Positions 24,567 through 34,152 are shown, counted from the first letter of the stretch. The stretch: 54,065 bases of DNA from Crocinitomicaceae bacterium TMED16 (GCA_002167775.1 NHBV01000026.1:10086-64150), one strand, 5' to 3'. Made by a program: numbers and translations. The notes: a model not told the origin generated them from the letters alone.

Positions 24567-26423
24567 CTATATGTTTTTCACAAAAGATGCGAAGACCTCT
24601 TTGTGTTTATTCAAATCCATATCTGCTGATAAAGCGACACGGGCAATGTAATCTTTATCTCCCTCTTTAGTCGTTCCTTGAGTAGAAGTAGCGGGAATTG
24701 TCCAGTAGCAACCTTTTAGCTGCCCATAGGACACACAATATTTGCTTTCATTCGGGATTTCATTGATCATAAGTCCTATGAGCTTATGGTTGAGTATTCG
24801 CTTATTGGCCTCTCTTTCTTCATCCGTATTTCCTTTTGTTGGAAGGTCTAATGAGAATACTGAGGGGGTAAACCCTTTTTCCGCCAATTCTTCGGAAACA
24901 AAATTTATTTTGGCCTCAGGCAGTGTTTCCTTTATGAAGTTTACAAATTCACGCGTATTTATATAAGCATCATGAATTCTTGTATTCATTGAAGGTAATT
25001 GGGCTGCGAGTATTTCATACTGGAGTGCAGTCGCCTCATTGTCACAAATAGTCAAATGTTGCGTAATTTTTTGCATTAAAGGTTCAGCTTTTTGGTTCGC
25101 GACGCAGTATCCAGCTGTACATTTTCCTCCACTTGGGAATTTTGAACCACTTGCATAGGACAAAGCACGAACCGAAGATAATATCTCTCCATCTCCTAAA
25201 AAATGGATATTTGGACAAAATGTTTGGTCTAATATAAATACCGGTTTAACTGCATGTGTTCCGTTTTTTGTCTTTCTAACTTTACTTAAAGCCGCTTTTA
25301 GCTCGATAAGGTCTGGAACCTCAACCCTCGGGTTCGTAGGTATTTCCGCGATAATATAGGGTACTGCATCTTCTTTTGCGGTCTGCTCAAGGACCTGCTC
25401 AATGCTTTGAACCATATCATTTCCGCCATCGACAAGTAAATCTGTGATTTCAACACCCTCAATACAAGCTGCAACCCGTCGCGCTTGATCATTTGTTCCG
25501 CCATAGCAATTCGGAGGAACAATGATTTTTATTTTTTTTCCTTTGTGCTCTTCAAATGCATGATCAATTAGACCCATCAAAATTGCATATTGAATAGATA
25601 GTCCACTAGAGGCTACAACTGGGTTGATACGTGTTTCCGTAATCTCTTTGATTGAGGCTAGCACGCGCTCTTTATTACTTGCTTTTTGCCTTGAATCGAC
25701 TTGTTTTATTTGCTCACCAATGATGGCCTGTAGACCTCGAAATGAATTGATTGGTGTCATGGCTATTGTTTCTCTTCTCCTTACATGTTGTATTTCTGAA
25801 ATGTAATGCTCATTTTGTTGTCCATTGACGATGAGAATACTACCGAGATCATCGTGAATATTGAGTATGAAGTCAATATTTGAATTTACTTCAAAATCCG
25901 AAAGTTTATTTTGTTGAGAGAGCAATACCGTGCTTCCTTCAAAGGCATTAATGGTGTCGGTTTCATCTATTTTCTGAAGTGTGAATAAATAACCGTATAC
26001 CTTTGTAAGCTTTTCTGAGTTAAAAAAAATTGGAAGTGAATTTTTATATAGAATGCGTGTATTTTTTTGTTCAAATAAGTTCTTTCTTAGAATAGCTAAA
26101 ATTGGAGCCATCTTTGAGCCAAAGCTAATTAGAGAATCTGCTGGTAAATTATTGAGTCCTGCAATAGACCATTCCAATAAACATGACAAAGGATGACCTA
26201 ATCTGATATAATCGAAAGCGGTGGGTAGGTTATTTAATGCAGAGGCGTGAAGCTTGTTTTTTTCAATAAGCTCTTCGAAGTTTTCAAGAAATTGAGTTTT
26301 TGCTTGGCTTTCTTCATAAATATCCAGCCGATGAGTGGTTAGGTTTAACCAATCATTTGGCATGTTTTTCAGCACTTTACGTAGGTTTTTTATTACGCTT
26401 TCTTGTTCCATTACTTTTACCAT
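24567..26423 (-). CDS. PLP-dependent enzyme of Cys/Met-metabolism type with large N-terminal domain
   Basis: A 618-residue protein. Residues from about 265 on resemble the fold type I PLP enzymes of the cystathionine gamma-synthase group: SSGLSIQYAILMGLIDHAF, IIVPPNCYGGTNDQARRVA, YIIAEIPTNPRVEVPDLIEL (substrate and PLP positioning), VFILDQTFCPN with the PLP-contacting Asp, and SYASGSKFPSGGKCTAGYCV with Lys428 as likely Schiff-base lysine. The first 230 residues have no recognised domain. I cannot name the reaction. The alternative start MEQESV (ATG at 26411) is four codons downstream and equally plausible. Confidence 0.75.
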   Translation of the reverse strand: MVKVMEQESVIKNLRKVLKNMPNDWLNLTTHRLDIYEESQAKTQFLENFEELIEKNKLHASALNNLPTAFDYIRLGHPLSCLLEWSIAGLNNLPADSLISFGSKMAPILAILRKNLFEQKNTRILYKNSLPIFFNSEKLTKVYGYLFTLQKIDETDTINAFEGSTVLLSQQNKLSDFEVNSNIDFILNIHDDLGSILIVNGQQNEHYISEIQHVRRRETIAMTPINSFRGLQAIIGEQIKQVDSRQKASNKERVLASIKEITETRINPVVASSGLSIQYAILMGLIDHAFEEHKGKKIKIIVPPNCYGGTNDQARRVAACIEGVEITDLLVDGGNDMVQSIEQVLEQTAKEDAVPYIIAEIPTNPRVEVPDLIELKAALSKVRKTKNGTHAVKPVFILDQTFCPNIHFLGDGEILSSVRALSYASGSKFPSGGKCTAGYCVANQKAEPLMQKITQHLTICDNEATALQYEILAAQLPSMNTRIHDAYINTREFVNFIKETLPEAKINFVSEELAEKGFTPSVFSLDLPTKGNTDEEREANKRILNHKLIGLMINEIPNESKYCVSYGQLKGCYWTIPATSTQGTTKEGDKDYIARVALSADMDLNKHKEVFASFVKNI

Positions 26424-26481
26424 ATATTAAGGCAAGCAATATACATTAAATAGAAATTTTAAGAAAGTGTTAAAGCATGTT

Positions 26482-27897
26482 TTATTTCTCAATAAACCTC
26501 ACCTCTACGCGTCTATTTAGCTTTCGCCCTTCACTTGAGGAATTATCTGCAATCGGAACTTTTTCACCAAATGCCTCAATAATTATTCTATCGGCACTTA
26601 TTCCATTGGCTAGTAAGAAGTCTTGAACGGCTGACACTCTATTTTTAGACAACATAACGTTATAGTTTTCAGGTCCTTGGGCATCGGTATGCCCTTTCAA
26701 AGAGATTTTTAGCTCACTTTTTGCATTTAATATATTCACAATCGACTCAAGTGCACCAAAGGATCCTTTTTGAACAACAGCTTTATCAAATTCAAATAGG
26801 ACATTCTTTTCAATCGGAATGAAGTCTTTCTTTTCTGCTTCTGCCTGTTTCACCTCTGCAATTTCTTCAACGGCGGCCTCAATGTATACCGTATCCACAC
26901 GCGTAATTACAATAGTATCCATCGCTGGAAGCTCCGTTATTTGCTCATTTCGTAAGGCGTTATTTGTGGTGTCTTGAGCTTCTTTGTTTGTCTCTGCAAT
27001 TTCTGGAATAGTTTTGGGCTTCTTTTTACAAAATTTTATTCCCAATAGAATCTCATGCGAACCGGAGCTGTATGATGCTATATTTGACATGGGTGTTTCA
27101 TACGCATATCCTATAAAGAATAAATCTTGTACTTGGATTCCAGCTCTGGCGATAAGTCCAACTGACGTTCGATATCCGAGCCCTCCAGAAATATATTTTT
27201 TATAAGTGGCATCCGCGTTAAGGTCAAGCTGATAACCATTATTGGTTCCTTTCGTGTATATCGATGGTGTCAACATCCAATTATCACCGATTTTTTGGTT
27301 GTAAGCAACCAAACCATTTAAGTGTCTTCTGAGCCCAAATCCATCAATGCCCGAAAAAGACATATTACTAGTAGATTGAATAAGTTGTTGAGAACCAATA
27401 CTAATCTCTAGATTTTTCCATTGATATAAAATTCCGATATTCGAATTAAGAGTCCCACCAGCTTGCTCCCCACCTTCAATAATTGGGTCCCCATTTTCGA
27501 AGGCAATAGCATTAGTGGCGTCGATACGATATTGATTGTAACCAACTGATGCACCAAGTCGTATATTATGAGTTTTACCTATAGTCAGTCCATAGGATAG
27601 AGAACCCATAGCGGATACCTGCTGAATCATTCCAATTTGATCAACAAGAACTTGCCCTCCGACGCCAAGAGATTTCCCAATCAAACCATTGGCACTGATC
27701 ATACTTGTAAGCGGTGCTCCTTCAACCTTCAACCATTGATTGAGGTGTGAAAAATTAATTTGCGTACATCCACTGGCACCTGAATAAGCCGGGTTAATGG
27801 CGTATTTATTGTACCCATATAGATTGCGTTGTGGAGTCTGTTGGCTATAAGAAACCAACGATAGTAAACAGATACTAAGTGAAATGATTTTTTTCAT
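26482..27897 (-). CDS. PorP/SprF-type T9SS outer-membrane protein fused to OmpA peptidoglycan-binding domain
   Basis: Outer-membrane protein of 471 residues. After a signal peptide (1-18, ending LVSYSQ) comes a PorP/SprF-type beta barrel (about 20-290) opening with the family hallmark NLYGYNKYAINPAYSGASG. A linker of about 70 residues (291-360) leads to an OmpA C-terminal domain (about 362-471: NVLFEFDKAVVQKGSF, LKGHTDAQGPENYNVMLSKNR, LNRRVEVRFIEK), with the Asp and Arg that bind diaminopimelate of peptidoglycan. PorP/SprF proteins are usually about 300 residues without OmpA. It starts six bases after the stop of the 1249-residue type B cargo gene and is probably that cargo's partner for surface attachment or export. 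Confidence 0.9.
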   Translation of the reverse strand: MKKIISLSICLLSLVSYSQQTPQRNLYGYNKYAINPAYSGASGCTQINFSHLNQWLKVEGAPLTSMISANGLIGKSLGVGGQVLVDQIGMIQQVSAMGSLSYGLTIGKTHNIRLGASVGYNQYRIDATNAIAFENGDPIIEGGEQAGGTLNSNIGILYQWKNLEISIGSQQLIQSTSNMSFSGIDGFGLRRHLNGLVAYNQKIGDNWMLTPSIYTKGTNNGYQLDLNADATYKKYISGGLGYRTSVGLIARAGIQVQDLFFIGYAYETPMSNIASYSSGSHEILLGIKFCKKKPKTIPEIAETNKEAQDTTNNALRNEQITELPAMDTIVITRVDTVYIEAAVEEIAEVKQAEAEKKDFIPIEKNVLFEFDKAVVQKGSFGALESIVNILNAKSELKISLKGHTDAQGPENYNVMLSKNRVSAVQDFLLANGISADRIIIEAFGEKVPIADNSSSEGRKLNRRVEVRFIEK

Positions 27898-27903
27898 GGT
27901 TTC

Positions 27904-30900
27904 TTATTTTTTAAGTCTTAATAAATTAATAGATCCCGTATAATCGGTATCACATCCCGTTATCGAATAATAGTAAACCCCATCCGGGAGCTGTTCATCG
28001 TCTTTGGTTCCTGACCATGTGTTTTCATAGCTATTGGACTCAAAAACAAGCTGACCCCACCGATTGTATATTTGAACAGTGCATCCTTGAATTCTATCGG
28101 GATATTTAATATTCCAAGTTTCGTTTATATTGTCTCCGTTTGGTGTAACAATATTGCTAATCTCTTGGTCGCAGAATGCAACACTAAGTTCTAGTCTTAC
28201 AATAGAATCACATCCGTCGGCTGCCGCAATTGTATCGTAATACACCCCAGCTTCCGTAAGTATGGTCCCATTGAAGTCATAAGTCTCATCGCTGCAGATG
28301 GAAATATCTGCCATATATCCGATAGGTGGATCTGTAACGAATACCGATAAATAAACAATCGAATCACATCCCAGCGGTGTCGTTAAAGTTTCAATATAAA
28401 CACCCTCTGTTGTAATCGTATTACCATTGAAGTCGTAGGACGCTCCCATACAAATCGTCATTTCATCGCTCGCGGTGATGGTCGGTAATAAAAATAGAGT
28501 AGAGGTAACAATGCTATCACAGCCATTGCTATTCACAAGGGTATCTACGTATACACCTTCGGTGTCGTAGGAGCTTGTTCCCACAGCTATAGAGGCTCCT
28601 GTACAAATTGTATATTCAGGACTGCTCTCAGTATGCGGTAAAATTGTAAGCGCAGTGATGACCGTACTATCACATCCCTGTGGCGTTACATAAACTTCCG
28701 AATACGTTCCCGCTTCTGTTTGATTTGCTCCCTCCAGGAATGCAGATTGCCCTGCACAAATCGATAGGTTCACATTGTTAGTTGTGGGTTCACATGGGTT
28801 TCCACAATTTGATGCATCATAGGTAAAACCAACCGAGCAAGCACCATCAGTTATATCAACGGAGTATATGCCCGCTGTTGGCGATAAGTAGGTGTAACCT
28901 GCACCAGGACTGACTTGACCTTGTTCTACAATTTCACCCAATGGGCTCGTTATTGTAAAGTCGTATGGGGTTCCGTAAAAGCCATTTAATCCGCCATCTG
29001 CAATGAATGTAACTGTACAAGTTGCGTCATCATATGCGAAAACCGGGGTGAGTTCTTGTAAATAAACAACAGGTTGTCCGTCTGAGGCAGTGGAGGTGAG
29101 GCATGAAAATTGTGCCCAATCTGAAGGGATATCAGCAGCAGGTGACAAGAAGTATACAGTATTAAACAATGGATTGCCTAGTGTTCCTGAGCCATCTGTG
29201 TTATTGGTAAAGCTACCGGACCCTTCCAATGACGCGATAATTGAATTTTCAAGTCCTGAACCTGAAACTGGAACTGGAACGGGATTTTGTTCATGTAATA
29301 TGTATCCTGGAGAAAGACAATCTGGAAAGCTTGCTGTCGATTCTCCTATACCGTTAAGCATCACACTTGGTGTATAGCTATCAGAATAGCATATAAAACT
29401 TGTATCTAGGTCTGTAGTTTGTATTACGTTTCCATTTGCAAGTGTAATTTCGGACATACCGGCATCGCTTTCGACTTCTTGTATGTATTCAATAATGTAT
29501 TGCCCTTCATCTCCTGATGAACCGCCGTCAATTTGAATCGCATATAATGTTCCCGGCGTCATACAACATGCTGATTCTTGGTTTCCTTCAAATCCTGCCT
29601 CGCCCTGAATGACGGGAGTAATTAATGGAGTGGATTGTGTTCCGTCTTGTGTAAAGGTTGCCGGTCCCAGACCTCCATAACAATCCGTCCCATTGAGAAG
29701 CTCATATATGTTGTAACGAACTGTATCTAATCCAACATAGGCTCTAACACTAATCTCAACTGCTCCCGATGGTGGAGCTGTAAAGTAATGCCAAACCGTT
29801 TGATTTGCGCAATTTGCCGGATTCGTTGAAGCATCAGGTTCCCCTGCCAGGTATTCCTTACATGCGAGTACATTGCTTCCAGAAACAGCTTGAAAGGTAG
29901 GATCCGTTCCTGCGAGTATAACAGGGACCTCGTATAATGTATCTTGAAGTGCGAGGCAAAGAATATCATTCCCTGGGGAGTTGAATGATGGATCAGATAA
30001 ACTAGGGTCATACAACCAGCTTTTCATTTCTGTTGAGGAGAAAGGGTCGATAATATTGGCCGGATCAATCATTCCATAATAATTGTACCCCGGCTCTAGG
30101 CAATAATTGGAGACAATTGCACTTTCATTTCCGCCAAAGAATCCATTCAAGCCACCCTCAGCGCCGGATAAGAATTCAAGGTTTGCACAAGTGTAATCAG
30201 ATGGAGTTCCCGGTGCAAATCTTTTATCAAAGCCATATAATGCATTGTGCTCTGCATATAAAATACTGCCGTAATCCGCCTCAAAGACAACTCTTCCTGA
30301 GTTAGGAGCTGTAAAATTTAGCCAAATACTTTCGTTCATATTCCCATTATTCTGAGCACCTTGATCATAATCATAGGCGTGAAAGTTATTAGGATTGGTT
30401 CCGTTTGTGGCACCACCAGTTTCACCTTTATCATTTCCGGAGTTAAATGCACATTCAAAGTCAATGGTTGTTGTTTGCGTATCACCATTCGCAGCACTTA
30501 TTGCATTTGTTCCAAGTATAACATTACCCGATTGACAAGGTATATCGTCTCCAGAACCGGAGCTACCGCCAACATCATTGACGCGAATCTCCACAAGTCC
30601 CGATTGGTCATTTCCATCAGATGCCATTTGAACGTAGTAAGTCTCTCCTGCAATTAATTTGGTATAGCTGATAAGTGGAATGGGATTACAGGCATCAAAG
30701 GTGAGCTCGGCTTCAGGATCAATACCAAGAAGATCTATTCCATCAGCGAATTCGATATGAGAAAGATATTCGAATTTATCTTTAATTAAGTTACCTGAAA
30801 TAGGTTGCAATCCAGCAGAACAGTCTTGTCCGTCAGCGGCATGGTATAATTGGAAATAGGTACCTATTTCGGTACCTCCAAGATCGGAGGTGATCTCTAC

Positions 30901-31653
30901 TGAACCACTTCCTGGTGCTACGAATTTAAACCACGATGATGCGTCGGTATTGTCAACATCTCCTGCATTTGGTTCTCCCGTTTCAAGAGTAGCACTTGAG
31001 CAAACAGCTACGTTGTAGCTTGTGTTTGTATTCACGAGAAGCGCATCGCATATGTTATCAGGCAGTAACGTTATTCCTGTTGCTTCAACCACGGTAACTT
31101 CAAATACGATCTCATAATTCTGTGTTCCGCAGCCGCCGCCAGAACCATTAGCAGAAAAAGTGGTAACAGTGGATCCCGGAGCTCCGGAAACGGGAATGCT
31201 TACGTTTTGAGGTCCAGTTTGTAAATCTGAAAAACCTCCTGTCAAATCCCAATTGAAAAATGGATCGTCGTTTTCATAAGCTTGCCATGAAATATTTATT
31301 TGTGAAGGAATGTCTGATGGGCAGGCATACAGATGATTGAAGAACAGATCGTTGGGGCTGCTGTTCCAAGGTCCATTATTATTGTTGTTGTTTTGAAAGT
31401 TAAACTGTCCTGTTAAACCAAAAGCAACTGGGTTGTTGTTGCTAAAGCCTAGGGTGTTATCTGAGGCTGCGTATTCAAAAGCAAAATCAGAATCTCCAGT
31501 AATATCAAAGAACAGGTTATCGCAATCTATATTCTGAAGTACAGATACGCTTAAAGTACGGACCTCGATGTAGACTTGGGATATGAGTGTTTGGGAAATA
31601 AAAATGAAAATGGCACAACATGCCCAATGGATGGGGGTAAAAGTTTTTCTCAT
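27904..31653 (-). CDS. T9SS type B cargo, gliding-motility-associated C-terminal domain protein
   Basis: Large secreted surface protein of 1249 residues. A signal peptide (about 1-26, ending LISQ) is followed by an Asn-rich N-terminal domain (27-195) and several Bacteroidota beta modules with the WFKFVAPGSGSVEI, IWLNFTAPNSGRVVFEADYGS and VWHYFTAPPSGAVEISVR patterns (about 195-770). A middle region (about 780-960) precedes four repeats of about 51 residues (962-1158). The C-terminus (NIVTPNGDNINETWNI ... VQIYNRWGQLVFES ... LPDGVYYYSI) is the CHU_C/type B T9SS sorting domain. No enzyme motif is seen; adhesion is a reasonable guess. It heads an operon with the PorP-OmpA fusion. Confidence 0.9.
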   Translation of the reverse strand: MRKTFTPIHWACCAIFIFISQTLISQVYIEVRTLSVSVLQNIDCDNLFFDITGDSDFAFEYAASDNTLGFSNNNPVAFGLTGQFNFQNNNNNNGPWNSSPNDLFFNHLYACPSDIPSQINISWQAYENDDPFFNWDLTGGFSDLQTGPQNVSIPVSGAPGSTVTTFSANGSGGGCGTQNYEIVFEVTVVEATGITLLPDNICDALLVNTNTSYNVAVCSSATLETGEPNAGDVDNTDASSWFKFVAPGSGSVEITSDLGGTEIGTYFQLYHAADGQDCSAGLQPISGNLIKDKFEYLSHIEFADGIDLLGIDPEAELTFDACNPIPLISYTKLIAGETYYVQMASDGNDQSGLVEIRVNDVGGSSGSGDDIPCQSGNVILGTNAISAANGDTQTTTIDFECAFNSGNDKGETGGATNGTNPNNFHAYDYDQGAQNNGNMNESIWLNFTAPNSGRVVFEADYGSILYAEHNALYGFDKRFAPGTPSDYTCANLEFLSGAEGGLNGFFGGNESAIVSNYCLEPGYNYYGMIDPANIIDPFSSTEMKSWLYDPSLSDPSFNSPGNDILCLALQDTLYEVPVILAGTDPTFQAVSGSNVLACKEYLAGEPDASTNPANCANQTVWHYFTAPPSGAVEISVRAYVGLDTVRYNIYELLNGTDCYGGLGPATFTQDGTQSTPLITPVIQGEAGFEGNQESACCMTPGTLYAIQIDGGSSGDEGQYIIEYIQEVESDAGMSEITLANGNVIQTTDLDTSFICYSDSYTPSVMLNGIGESTASFPDCLSPGYILHEQNPVPVPVSGSGLENSIIASLEGSGSFTNNTDGSGTLGNPLFNTVYFLSPAADIPSDWAQFSCLTSTASDGQPVVYLQELTPVFAYDDATCTVTFIADGGLNGFYGTPYDFTITSPLGEIVEQGQVSPGAGYTYLSPTAGIYSVDITDGACSVGFTYDASNCGNPCEPTTNNVNLSICAGQSAFLEGANQTEAGTYSEVYVTPQGCDSTVITALTILPHTESSPEYTICTGASIAVGTSSYDTEGVYVDTLVNSNGCDSIVTSTLFLLPTITASDEMTICMGASYDFNGNTITTEGVYIETLTTPLGCDSIVYLSVFVTDPPIGYMADISICSDETYDFNGTILTEAGVYYDTIAAADGCDSIVRLELSVAFCDQEISNIVTPNGDNINETWNIKYPDRIQGCTVQIYNRWGQLVFESNSYENTWSGTKDDEQLPDGVYYYSITGCDTDYTGSINLLRLKK
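28180..28770 (-). repeat. four tandem protein repeats of about 51 residues (GCDS repeats)
   Basis: Within the type B cargo, residues 962-1158 hold four copies of the pattern ICxGxS-x(3)-NG-x(3)-TExGxYxxTL-x(4)-GCDSIV-x(3)-L. The distances between successive GCDS motifs are 51, 51 and 52 residues. Each copy has two Cys that may form a disulfide. Such units are typical stalks next to type B sorting domains. Confidence 0.8.
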
Positions 31654-31663
31654 AAAAATAGTT

Positions 31664-31691
31664 TAGTTGTAGAGGTTAGACTACACAACTA
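31664..31691. other. imperfect inverted repeat in the leader of the type B cargo gene
   Basis: TAGTTGTAG (31664-31672) is mirrored by CTACACAACTA (31681-31691) with a two-base bulge, 8-base loop. It is 11 bases upstream of the ATG at 31653, so it could be a hairpin in the 5' untranslated region or a protein-binding site. Confidence 0.4.
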
Positions 31692-31729
31692 ATATACTAT
31701 TAATATTAATTTACGATTGAAAAAAATAT

Positions 31730-31747
31730 AAAAACAACAGTGTTTTT
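31730..31747 (-). terminator. possible AT-rich terminator of the pdhA-pdhC unit
   Basis: Seven-bp stem AAAAACA/TGTTTTT with an ACAG loop, overlapping the pdhC stop codon. On the reverse strand it continues into TTTTTATATTTTTTTC. The stem has one G-C pair only, so strength is uncertain. Confidence 0.4.
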
Positions 31748-33017
31748 ATAATAGCATTGATACAGGATTCTCTAAAAACTGCTTAAAATCTTGTAAGAAC
31801 GCCGAACCCGTTGCTCCATCAACAACACGGTGGTCACAGGACAAAGTAACCTTCATGACATTGCCCGGAACAAGCGCACCATCTTTTACCACTGGTACTT
31901 GCTTTATTCCGCCAATCGCAAGGATACAGCTATCAGGTGGATTCACAATAGCGGTAAAGGATTCGATGCCAAACATACCTAGGTTAGATATGGTGAAGGT
32001 GTTTCCTTCCCAATCACTAGGCTGAAGTTTTTTATCTTTTGCTTTTTGCGCAAAGTCTTTGACTTCCGCAGAAATCTGCATGAGACCTTTGGTATCCGCA
32101 AACTTTACGACAGGTACAAGCAGTCCATCTTCCACAGCTACAGCCACACCGATATGTACATGGTCATTGCGACGAATAAAATCTCCCATCCAAGCGCTAT
32201 TTACATTTGGATTTTTCTTTAACGAATGTGCTACGGATTTGACAACCATATCATTGAAAGAAACTTTGACGCCTTCCATTGCATTCATTACTTTTCTTGC
32301 AGCAATGGCATTGTCCATATCAATATCTAGTGTAAGGTAGAAATGTGGTGCAGTAAATTTGCTGTCAGCCAATCTTCTTGCAATCGTCTTGCGCATTTGG
32401 CTCACTGTTTCATCTCTATACGATTCAGTTCCTGCTGGCGCACTTGAAAATTTAGCTGCCGGAGCTGAAGGTGTGAAAGGGATGTAATGGTCGATATCTC
32501 TTTTGATGATTCTGCCATTGTCACCTGAACCTTGAAGTGTATTTAGGTCTATACCTTTTTCGTTTGCGAGTTTTTTTGCAAGTGGGGAGGCAAAGATTTT
32601 TTCATTAGAGCTCGGAGAATTTGAAGGCTTAGAAGCGGGGCTAGGAGGGACAGCTTCGATCGGCTCTGGCTTTGCATCAGCTACAGGTGCATCAGCTTTC
32701 TTTTCTTCTTTAGGAGCCGGCGCTTTAGCCGCGCTTTCACCTGAACCTGCATTCTTGAGAATTTCAGCAATGTCTTCATCTTTTTCTCCGATTACAGCCA
32801 ATACAGAATTTACCGGAGCGGCACTTCCTGTTTCAACACCGATATGCAGAAGAACACCATCATAGAAAGATTCGAACTCCATCGTTGCTTTGTCCGTTTC
32901 AATCTCTGCAAGAATTTCTCCCTCTGTGACATCCTCACCAACTTTTTTGTTCCAAGCAGCAACCACACCTTCTGTCATGGTGTCGCTCAATTTCGGCATG
33001 TAAACTATTTCCGCCAT
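31746..33017 (-). CDS. pdhC: pyruvate dehydrogenase complex E2, dihydrolipoamide acetyltransferase
   Basis: Core subunit of the pyruvate dehydrogenase complex; it passes the acetyl group from lipoamide to CoA. Domain order in 423 residues: one lipoyl domain (1-80, lipoyl-Lys in IETDKATMEFE), an Ala/Pro/Lys-rich linker (about 90-140), the E3/E1-binding domain (FASPLAKKLANEKGIDLNTLQGSGDNGRIIKRDID, about 141-178) and the acyltransferase domain with the catalytic SCDHRVVDGATG. Many Bacteroidota E2 proteins have two lipoyl domains and about 540 residues, so this is the compact single-lipoyl version. It starts 15 bases after pdhA. The E1-beta and E3 genes are not in the window. Confidence 0.95.
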   Translation of the reverse strand: MAEIVYMPKLSDTMTEGVVAAWNKKVGEDVTEGEILAEIETDKATMEFESFYDGVLLHIGVETGSAAPVNSVLAVIGEKDEDIAEILKNAGSGESAAKAPAPKEEKKADAPVADAKPEPIEAVPPSPASKPSNSPSSNEKIFASPLAKKLANEKGIDLNTLQGSGDNGRIIKRDIDHYIPFTPSAPAAKFSSAPAGTESYRDETVSQMRKTIARRLADSKFTAPHFYLTLDIDMDNAIAARKVMNAMEGVKVSFNDMVVKSVAHSLKKNPNVNSAWMGDFIRRNDHVHIGVAVAVEDGLLVPVVKFADTKGLMQISAEVKDFAQKAKDKKLQPSDWEGNTFTISNLGMFGIESFTAIVNPPDSCILAIGGIKQVPVVKDGALVPGNVMKVTLSCDHRVVDGATGSAFLQDFKQFLENPVSMLL

Positions 33018-33032
33018 AATGAATTATATTAA

Positions 33033-34076
33033 TTAATTTTCTTTAATGTAAGGATAATCTTTCTGAGTGTATACGTCTTCATAAAGCTCTTTAGCCTCGG
33101 GATAAGGAGAGTTTTCTGCAAATTCAACAGACTCCTTTACTTCATTTTTTACCCATTCATTAATTTCTGTAATTTCTGAATCCTTCAGCCATTTATTGTC
33201 TTTAATGACATTGAGTACATGAAGAATAGGGTCTTGCTCTATCCATTCGGTTACCTCTTCTTTTGAACGGTATTTCTGTGGATCGGACATTGAATGACCT
33301 TTATATCTGTATGTTCTAATATCAAGTAGGGTAGGACCATTTCCTTTTCTTGCCCGGCTAGCAGCTTCCTCGATGGCATCATGAACAGATTCTGGAAGCA
33401 TCCCGTTTACAATCTTCGATGGCATTTCATATGACAAGCCAATCTTGGATAGGTCAGTTACATTTGTCGTTCGTTCTACAGATGTTCCCATTGCATAATT
33501 ATTATTTTCAATAATAAATACAACAGGTAGCTTCCACATCATAGCCATATTGAATGTTTCATGCAAGGCTCCTTGACGGACGGCACCATCACCCATTGAA
33601 ACGAAGGCAACATTTGATGTGCCATTGTATTGCTCTGCAAATGCGACACCGGCTCCCATGGCAATTTGGGCGCCAACGATTCCGTGCCCTCCCATGAAGT
33701 TTTTCTCTTTGTCAAAAAAGTGCATTGAACCACCTTTACCTTTGGAGCACCCTGTAATTCGCCCATAGAGCTCTGCCATTAATACTCTAGGGTCAGTTCC
33801 AAGTGCTATAGGATGTCCATGATCTCTATAAGCAGTCATATGTTTGTCGTCTTTTTTGCATGCACTCGCTGTACCTGCGACAATGGCTTCTTGACCAATG
33901 TATAAGTGACAAAATCCTCCAAATTTCTGTTGGATATATAATTGGCCAGTCTTCTCTTCAAATTTTCTGATAAGAAGCATGTCTTTGTACCATTTCACAT
34001 AAGTTTCTTTTGAAAACTTAGGCTTAGATTTCGCTTTACTTGATGAAGCTTTCGCTTGTTTCGTTTTTACTGCCAT
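33033..34076 (-). CDS. pdhA: pyruvate dehydrogenase E1 component, alpha subunit
   Basis: Thiamine-diphosphate enzyme subunit that decarboxylates pyruvate and acetylates the E2 lipoyl group, together with E1-beta. The 347-residue protein has a basic N-terminal tail, IRKFEEKTGQLYIQQKFGGFCHLYIGQEA, and the ThDP motif beginning VSMGDGAVRQGALHETFNMA and ending IIENNNYAMGT (GDG-x(n)-NN), then the RYKGHSMSDPQKYRSKEEV loop. Length is usual. A TATATTTG box lies 20 bases upstream of the ATG. pdhC follows after 15 bases. Confidence 0.95.
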   Translation of the reverse strand: MAVKTKQAKASSSKAKSKPKFSKETYVKWYKDMLLIRKFEEKTGQLYIQQKFGGFCHLYIGQEAIVAGTASACKKDDKHMTAYRDHGHPIALGTDPRVLMAELYGRITGCSKGKGGSMHFFDKEKNFMGGHGIVGAQIAMGAGVAFAEQYNGTSNVAFVSMGDGAVRQGALHETFNMAMMWKLPVVFIIENNNYAMGTSVERTTNVTDLSKIGLSYEMPSKIVNGMLPESVHDAIEEAASRARKGNGPTLLDIRTYRYKGHSMSDPQKYRSKEEVTEWIEQDPILHVLNVIKDNKWLKDSEITEINEWVKNEVKESVEFAENSPYPEAKELYEDVYTQKDYPYIKEN

Positions 34077-34095
34077 AAGACATCATTTTAGATAA

Positions 34096-34103
34096 CAAAT
34101 ATA
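34096..34103 (-). promoter_or_regulatory. predicted -7 box of pdhA-pdhC
   Basis: Reverse-strand TATATTTG, a full TAnnTTTG match, 19 bases upstream of the pdhA start codon. The -33 TTG is not evident. Confidence 0.5.
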
Positions 34104-34152
34104 TAAAGGAATTTCTAACTTTTAGCTAAGTGTAAGTTCGACACTAAGATAT

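Noticed and set aside
24504-24650. Short plus-strand ORF starting MIRYEEGNKSYS
   Set aside because: It runs antisense into the end of the PLP gene, is short and has no supporting promoter or family.
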